Below the pieces are notes generated by a model. It searched no databases and was not told the origin of the DNA. It saw nothing but the letters and a program-made list of their open reading frames with translations. From NCBI GenBank assembly GCA_907163375.1, contig CAJQUW010011280.1:186001-250000 (forward strand): a stretch of 64,000 nt of DNA. The letters run 5' to 3'. The translations under genes and the position numbers were made by a program. This document shows, piece by piece, positions 59,301-64,000 of the stretch; within the stretch, counting starts at the first letter, position 1, and each line of letters begins with the position of its first letter. The DNA is from Prostheceraeus crozeri (taxonomy: Eukaryota; Platyhelminthes; Polycladida; Euryleptidae).

Positions 59301-62300
59301 AAATTTTCACGAGGTTGCAAGAGATTCCTGAAGAAACGGATCATCCGAATTCCTTGTCTCCTGATTGCAAACATGATGAGCCCTTGAAGGTAAATAACAA
59401 GCATATCACGTTGATTGATGAATTCCATTTATCATCCAGAATATCAAGGAATGCAGAATAAAATCAGTTAAATATTGAAATGTCAATTAATACCGTTACC
59501 CCTGCAATGATGTCATGTGCTTACTGTTATATGTCTTTCAGGATAAACAGATCATAGAGTGAAACAGACATACATGTTCACATAAAAAATTTTTCTGGCA
59601 GCAGTAGAGACTGCGTTTTCTTTCAAGGACTCATCTGTGTTGATCGAGAAGACCCAAAACTAACTAATTATAAAAGATTGCTGAGTGTACTAAGTAATAA
59701 AGCGTATGGTTTCATACTGTCTAATCTAACAGTTGATGCCGTTCCAGTACTGATGAGTCTTTGTAGGAAAAAGTGGCTGTTGAATAATTTTGTGCTTAAA
59801 TTGTCTGAATCTGAGGATATCTTTCTATTATGCGTCCATGCGAACTGGCATTCTGCAGTATTTTATGATTATCAGCCGCACGGCAAGGTCAGGATAAATA
59901 AACGCATGGCAGACTGCTTGGCATTTTTCTGCTACTTTTGAGTTATTCTGAGCCGTTCTGATGAGTCCATGTAACACAGGCATAAACACAGCGTCTGCAG
60001 CTGCTGAGGAAATTTGTGCTAAATTTTTTCACGTCCGATGATATCTTTTATGCGCTGTTGAGCTTGCGCTGTTTTATCTACTGTGATTACATTGGATCTT
60101 CTTCTAGTCGTTTCTGAATCATAACAACATTCCCTTGCTACGCGTTCTTTATCAAGTCTTCTGCTTGCAGCTTCTTCGGTCTTCAGACCAATGTCAAATA
60201 AAATACGACCAATTTTATTACCAGTGCTAAGTAAAATGTGCATGTATAGGTCTATCGATATAGAAAATCTGTCATATAAACTGTTTTTGATAAGTAAGTG
60301 CAGCTTTCACTATAGTTGCCAATTGCACCTGTGGTAGTAAGATTTGTTCATCTTTGCGGCTGCATAGCGTGCTTGTGATTGATATTCTACACCAGAGGAA
60401 GGCGACAAATTATATTGATTTTCATTGTATCGCTGCTAGGATTGGTGCAACACTAGATGATTAAGTTATTTGCCACCTGCATGCATTACACGTCATTCAT
60501 AAAGAAAGAGTATGCCACTAATTGAGACTACGTCAGTAAAACATGTATAGAGAAATTGAACGTGGTAGTAGTGTGCAATTCAACTTTATTCAACAATTCA
60601 AAAATTTTGTAGTGTACAATTGTACACAACCAAATAGTGTACAATTCTTCATCAAACAAAAAAATGATTCTCTCTCTAACATAGAATTGTTGTCAATATT
60701 TCAGCATTTAGCCAATGTAGATTCAAGCTTTAGATTATTCTTTTGTAGTAGGTCTTACCTACCTTTATTATTTACAAATAGGAAATGCTTGAATAGATGG
60801 ATGCTTGTTCTACACGAATTCATCATTGAGTATAAAAATCTTGAATTCGTCGCTTTTTGTCATTTCACCATGACAAACGCGCAGGAGCGTTGCTTTTCGG
60901 AAACACTTAAAAGCCTACGCGCATCTACATGATGGTTAGCATGACTAAATTATGTCAATGCACTTCAGTTGATTTCTTGGTAAACCAAAAACGGATGCTT
61001 AATCTAAATATAGTTTCTTTTTGCAATTGTCCACCTCGTGCATCACCACCTGAATGCCTGGAATATAAAAACATTAACAATGGAAGTTATCACAATAGTT
61101 GCTGTCATCTGACAACACCATCAGTAGATGTGGTACTTTATACTTCACTTTTATGAGGATCATAAATTTGAAGATCGAACGTGAGGAAGCAAATGCAAAG
61201 TGGACAAAATCTATAAACTCATTACTTATTCAGATCAGACTTGGGTTGTAATCGTAATTGCAATTACAAGTACTGTAATTAGTATTTGTAATCAATTACA
61301 TCTTTAGCCATGGAACTGAGATGCAGTTTCAGTTACTTTACCGTCAACTCTGTTCATCAGCACGCGGTTTGAATTACCTTGCTCTCCTCGTCGATGATGC
61401 GTTAAAATACTTACATGTAGATGTGCACCTGGTGTACAACTACCACAAATTTTTCGATGAAATTTAGTACGATAGATACTATTGCTTATTACTTACTATT
61501 ACTTATTTACTTGTGATATTCTTTCCCCCTCTAGTTGCTGATTGGAAATGTGAATTAGAAAACTTGTACTATTAACGTCCCTTCGGAAATTGAGAGGCAC
61601 ATAAATTCTTCAAGAAGCCACAGTTTAAGTCATTTTAAATCAATTCAAACTTTAATGGAGATGCAATTGCAATCATTATGAAGTATCTTAGCAGCCATAA
61701 GTCTCGATATCACAGCACTGAATCTTCAGTTTGAATGTAGTAGAGATAGGAGGCGAAAGCACTTGGGGGGGATTAAATGGTGGCGATTTTACATCAAAGC
61801 TACAAGTGTGGTTTGTATTCCGCGAAGCAGAAGTGATTGACCTTTGCATATCCACTCAGAAAGATAAATGTTGGGAAAACGATTAGTGCAATGCCGGCAA
61901 TTATCTAAAGTAAGCGCAAAGTAATTGAAATGTAATTGAAGAAAAACGGAGTAATTTGATAAATGTAATCAATTACATTGATAAAGATGTAATTAGTAAT
62001 TGTAATCAATAACAATGTTAGATAAGCAATTTGTAATAGCACAATTACATTTCATAAATAATTGACACAAGTCTGATTCAGATACACAAATAAATGTGAA
62101 AACAGCACCAGGGCGGGGAGAAACTTGACAACATATTGAAACATTGTCAACATTGTGCAACATTATCAGCATTGCGAAATATTGTCAAAATAGAGTTAGT
62201 GTATTTCACGAAAGCCTGTCTCTGGCACTGTCTTGTCTTTCTACGACTTCTGAACTATTACCGTTCTCAGATATCAGCGTATATAGTTTCCTGATAACAC

Positions 62301-62794
62301 TTCGGATAACGGCATCTAAACTCCTGTATCATATATTGAATATTTAGATGATTGATAACTCGGTATATAGGCAACAGGGTTGAACAATGAGCTTAGTCAT
62401 CAATATCAAGAAAATGGCATGGAAAATGATCATTATTATTTGAAAAGAGCTCCAATTAAATATCATTCAACATTGCATTATTATCAATAAAGATCTAAAA
62501 TACACTGTCTTGATAAAAGATAAAAGTAGGCATAATTCATCCTATTTGCAACTTATAATGAACAGCTTCACTATGAATAAAATCGCAGCAGTTATCCATT
62601 GTCATTTATTTCTGATTTCAGAAGTTTGACAGACTTTCGTGGATGAGGAAGAAAGACGATTCCTATACAATGGCAGAGATTTATCATGCCGCATTATCGC
62701 CTGATTTTGTTAATGATCTTGATGCTGCATGCAAAAAGGTTTACCGATCATTGAAAGCGTGCTGTCTTGAAGAGCGGAGACGTGTTTTCGGAGA
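56061..62794 (+). CDS. Rubicon-like gene (Rubicon-homology domain), internal exons
   Basis: Exons 56061-56352, 59090-59389 and 62622-62794 join in phases 0 and 0 and give 254 codons plus partial ones. Exon A ends with a zinc-binding part (CHQCG, FCFFSGQLFCTAC) then IPSHVMKNGDFREKP. Exon B starts VSN-x5-L-x2-LWN, which in Rubicon follows the IP...WDF motif directly, so the exon joint falls inside a conserved string. Exon C has an SYTMAEI...F...L pattern like the YSLNDL part of the domain. Rubicon restrains the UVRAG/VPS34 complex and binds Rab7 through this domain; the relative Pacer (RUBCNL) also binds UVRAG. The N-terminal (RUN-type) and last zinc exons are not seen. DEF8/PLEKHM proteins share the domain but fit less well at P-VSN. 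Confidence 0.78.
56518..56736. repeat. 219-bp foldback (MITE-like) element
   Basis: Arms of about 105 bp (AAGGAAATGAAATTAATTTA at the left, its complement at the right) around a short AT-rich loop. The inner blocks GAACCGCTCTTCTCAATCAG and its complement are nearly perfect. Noncoding, 165 bp downstream of a Rubicon-like exon. Confidence 0.8.
58895..58985 (-). repeat. tRNA-derived SINE fragment
   Basis: Minus strand: GTGGCCTGGTCGCAG (A-box like), then TGTTCGCTCAGCG, then a decayed B-box region and GGGTCACACC. Shares blocks with 13130-13215, so it is probably the same family. Confidence 0.5.
59090..59389 (+). CDS. Rubicon-like exon B
   Basis: Exactly 100 codons in phase 0 between acceptor TTGTATTTCAG and donor TTGAAG then GTAAAT. 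It begins VSNVYIEELKKLWNTHSIQV, where Rubicon has VSN-F...L..IWN. A KRRYLILRHV helix follows, then a Ser/Glu-rich linker (ESSSGSQSTQ, EIPEETDHPN) that is longer than in vertebrate Rubicon. Confidence 0.82.
59390..62621 (+). other. Intron of the Rubicon-like gene
   Basis: 3.2 kb. Contains a hAT element (61236-62075). Open frames at 59678-59941, 60543-60932 and 60929-61156 have no splice support or recognised similarity, so I leave them unannotated. Confidence 0.6.
61236..62075. mobile_element. Nonautonomous hAT element with perfect 8-bp target duplication
   Basis: Begins CAGACTTGGGT and ends ACACAAGTCTG. ATTCAGAT flanks it on both sides (61228-61235 and 62076-62083), an exact 8-bp duplication as made by hAT transposases. 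Subterminal regions are full of GTAATT/AATTAC repeats. 840 bp without coding capacity. The perfect duplication suggests it is younger than the other hAT-like elements here. Confidence 0.88.
62622..62794 (+). CDS. Rubicon-like exon C
   Basis: 173 nt; acceptor TTTATTTCTGATTTCAG, donor GGAGA then GTGAGT. It reads KFDRLSWMRKKDDSYTMAEI, a helix-rich part, then SLKACCLEERRRVFGE, ending in phase 2. The Y-T-M-x-E-I part matches the Y-S-x-x-D-L segment of the domain. The CxxC expected next in Rubicon appears only as adjacent Cys, so the second zinc site may be altered. Confidence 0.7.
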
Positions 62795-64000
62795 GTGAGT
62801 AATTGAAATTCTGTATATAATCACGTCTTACATTCAACAGCACATTTTATTCAATTTTAGTCCTATAGACACCATCGATAAGTTGATGCTCACTGCTTTT
62901 TGAAAGTTGGAGTTGTGTATACTTGTGGATGGGCTTCTGCAGATATCGTCGTCTACCGATATGAAATAACCGCGACCTTTTTTCACATCTTCCAGAGTAG
63001 GCAGAAATGTGATATTCCAAGATACGGTTCCAATAACTTGATTCTTCTCAAAATCTAGTAACATTTGCCTGATCGGTATCTCACAGAGCAGTTGAAATTG
63101 CCATAAACGAACACCAATTGTCCATTCTATTCCCACTCATTTACGCAAAGCGAAAGGCGGATTTCTATGGATAAGTCTGTCAGTTGAAATAAATGTTGAA
63201 CCGATTCATAGCAGATCATAATTAGCGAAGATATGACGAGATGAAACGGCTGGCTAGAAACTAAAACAATCAACAGTTGTCGGAATACAATTGAAGTAAG
63301 AAGTCGATTTGAAGAAGAAAAAAGAATAGTGTATCTCAATTCTCAATATTCTGCTAAACAAATTCTGTGAATATCATTTTGTGATCAGGACAGTCTGTTT
63401 TTTTCACGTGCAACAATGACATTGGTTGTCATGACGTTTTCTTTATCTTTAACAGCAAACCGAGGAATATCACATTTCAGTCTACTCTGGAAGACATCTG
63501 TCTTAAAATTGCAATCATTATCATAAAAATGACTAATCTCATTTTTGGTGAATAGATGAGTGTTAGATCATTGCGCTATTAAGTGCACCAAACTCGGAAG
63601 CACGTGGATCTACATAAACAATTGGAATTTTGCAATATTTGACCTTCGCAACTTGGAAGACGATTGGAAGTGCAATAGTCCTGCAATCAGAACGAGTTTC
63701 TGTAGGGAATGAGGCCGAAAATGAGACTTTTACAGAATGATGTACGTCTGCCAAGTTCTATTTAGTTCCTCTTCTTGCCAGACATAATCACAGAGAAACA
63801 CATGTCAGTCCAATTGGACGCAGGTTGCAGTTTTTTGGCAAAAATGAAACTTGCTATGTTTTCTCTTATCAACTGAAAAGTACTAAATCTAGAACCATAA
63901 TTTTTGACATGGAATGTCTTTAGGTCATTTTCTATCATGCTTAAGAACATTTATCTATGAAGCTACACACATTCAGATTTGGCAAACCTCCTACTGTCAG
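62795..64000. other. Unassigned end of the window
   Basis: I cannot find the expected last zinc-binding exon of the Rubicon-like gene here. A plus-strand stretch at 63455-63549, with a good acceptor (TTTCTTTATCTTTAACAG) and matching phase, is open but lacks cysteines. Minus-strand frames at 62834-63136, 63563-63754 and 63762-63950 look protein-like but are unknown to me. Confidence 0.4.
62834..63136 (-). CDS. Unknown 100-codon open frame
   Basis: Reads MGIEWTIGVRLWQFQLLCEI and further on VIGTVSWNITFLPTLEDVKK. No family recognised, no clear splice sites, no signal peptide. A 32-bp part of it recurs inverted near 63465-63497, where it can be read as NITFQSTLEDI on the plus strand. It may be part of an unrecognised repeat rather than a gene. 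Confidence 0.25.
   Translation of the reverse strand: MGIEWTIGVRLWQFQLLCEIPIRQMLLDFEKNQVIGTVSWNITFLPTLEDVKKGRGYFISVDDDICRSPSTSIHNSNFQKAVSINLSMVSIGLKLNKMCC

Noticed and set aside
60543-60932. 129-codon frame with a faint resemblance to an LTR-retrotransposon RNase H (RKCLNRWMLVLHEF)
   Set aside because: Neighbouring motifs are missing or in the wrong order; likely chance.
63455-63549. Candidate last exon of the Rubicon-like gene with good acceptor and matching phase
   Set aside because: No cysteines where zinc ligands are required, a poor donor, and part of it recurs inverted near 62990.
1-64000. CRISPR arrays, operons, Shine-Dalgarno sites or prophage
   Set aside because: The window is eukaryotic; no regularly spaced repeats or bacterial gene organisation.

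Overview
The window is animal nuclear DNA, AT-rich by eye. Genes are split into short exons with GT/AG junctions and kilobase introns, and most of the rest is transposon debris: RTE- and CR1-type LINEs, a Ty3/gypsy fragment, a Penelope-like element, Tc1/mariner, hAT and piggyBac relics, tRNA-derived SINEs and foldback elements. This mixture suggests a marine-type invertebrate, but the phylum cannot be fixed from the window.

Two host genes can be recognised from exons whose splice phases agree. On the minus strand, 15,249 down to 97, five exons encode the first 117 residues of a UVRAG-like protein: a start codon, then its C2 domain. The gene continues past the left edge. On the plus strand, 56,061 to 62,794, three exons encode a Rubicon-homology domain like that of Rubicon/Pacer, and the C-terminal exons lie beyond what I can see. 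In animals UVRAG (with Beclin-1/VPS34) and Rubicon family proteins act in the same endosome/autophagosome complex, so their divergent arrangement here is notable. A GC-rich island at about 15.9-16.4 kb lies just upstream of the UVRAG-like start exon and is its likely promoter.

Between the genes (16.8-55.7 kb) lies a transposon graveyard. Its centrepiece is a 16,639-bp palindromic unit (23,152-39,790) with two 6,700-bp arms, nearly identical in inverted orientation, around a 3.2-kb spacer. Each outer end carries three copies of a 12-bp motif. Both arms hold the same broken Tc1-like element at mirrored positions, and the spacer holds an uninterrupted 643-codon RTE-type reverse transcriptase frame. 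The palindrome sits inside a Ty3/gypsy pol fragment, which sits inside a copy of a TA-flanked DNA element, which was also hit by a hAT-like element. This gives a datable stack of insertions.

Layout: 0.1-15.2 kb UVRAG-like gene with mariner, SINE, LINE and foldback insertions in its introns; 15.9-16.4 kb GC island; 16.8-19.1 kb decayed CR1-like LINE; 21.0-42.3 kb nested region with the palindrome; 42.4-45.6 kb RTE fragment split by a 2.2-kb hAT-like element; 46.3-49.5 kb further DNA elements and a piggyBac-like N-terminus; 50.4-51.8 kb Penelope-like element with inverted arms between TA microsatellites; 53.1-55.7 kb hAT and inverted-repeat elements; 56.1-62.8 kb Rubicon-like exons with a foldback element, a SINE and a hAT element in the introns; 62.8-64 kb unassigned. 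All calls are by eye from sequence and remembered family features; no database search was run.
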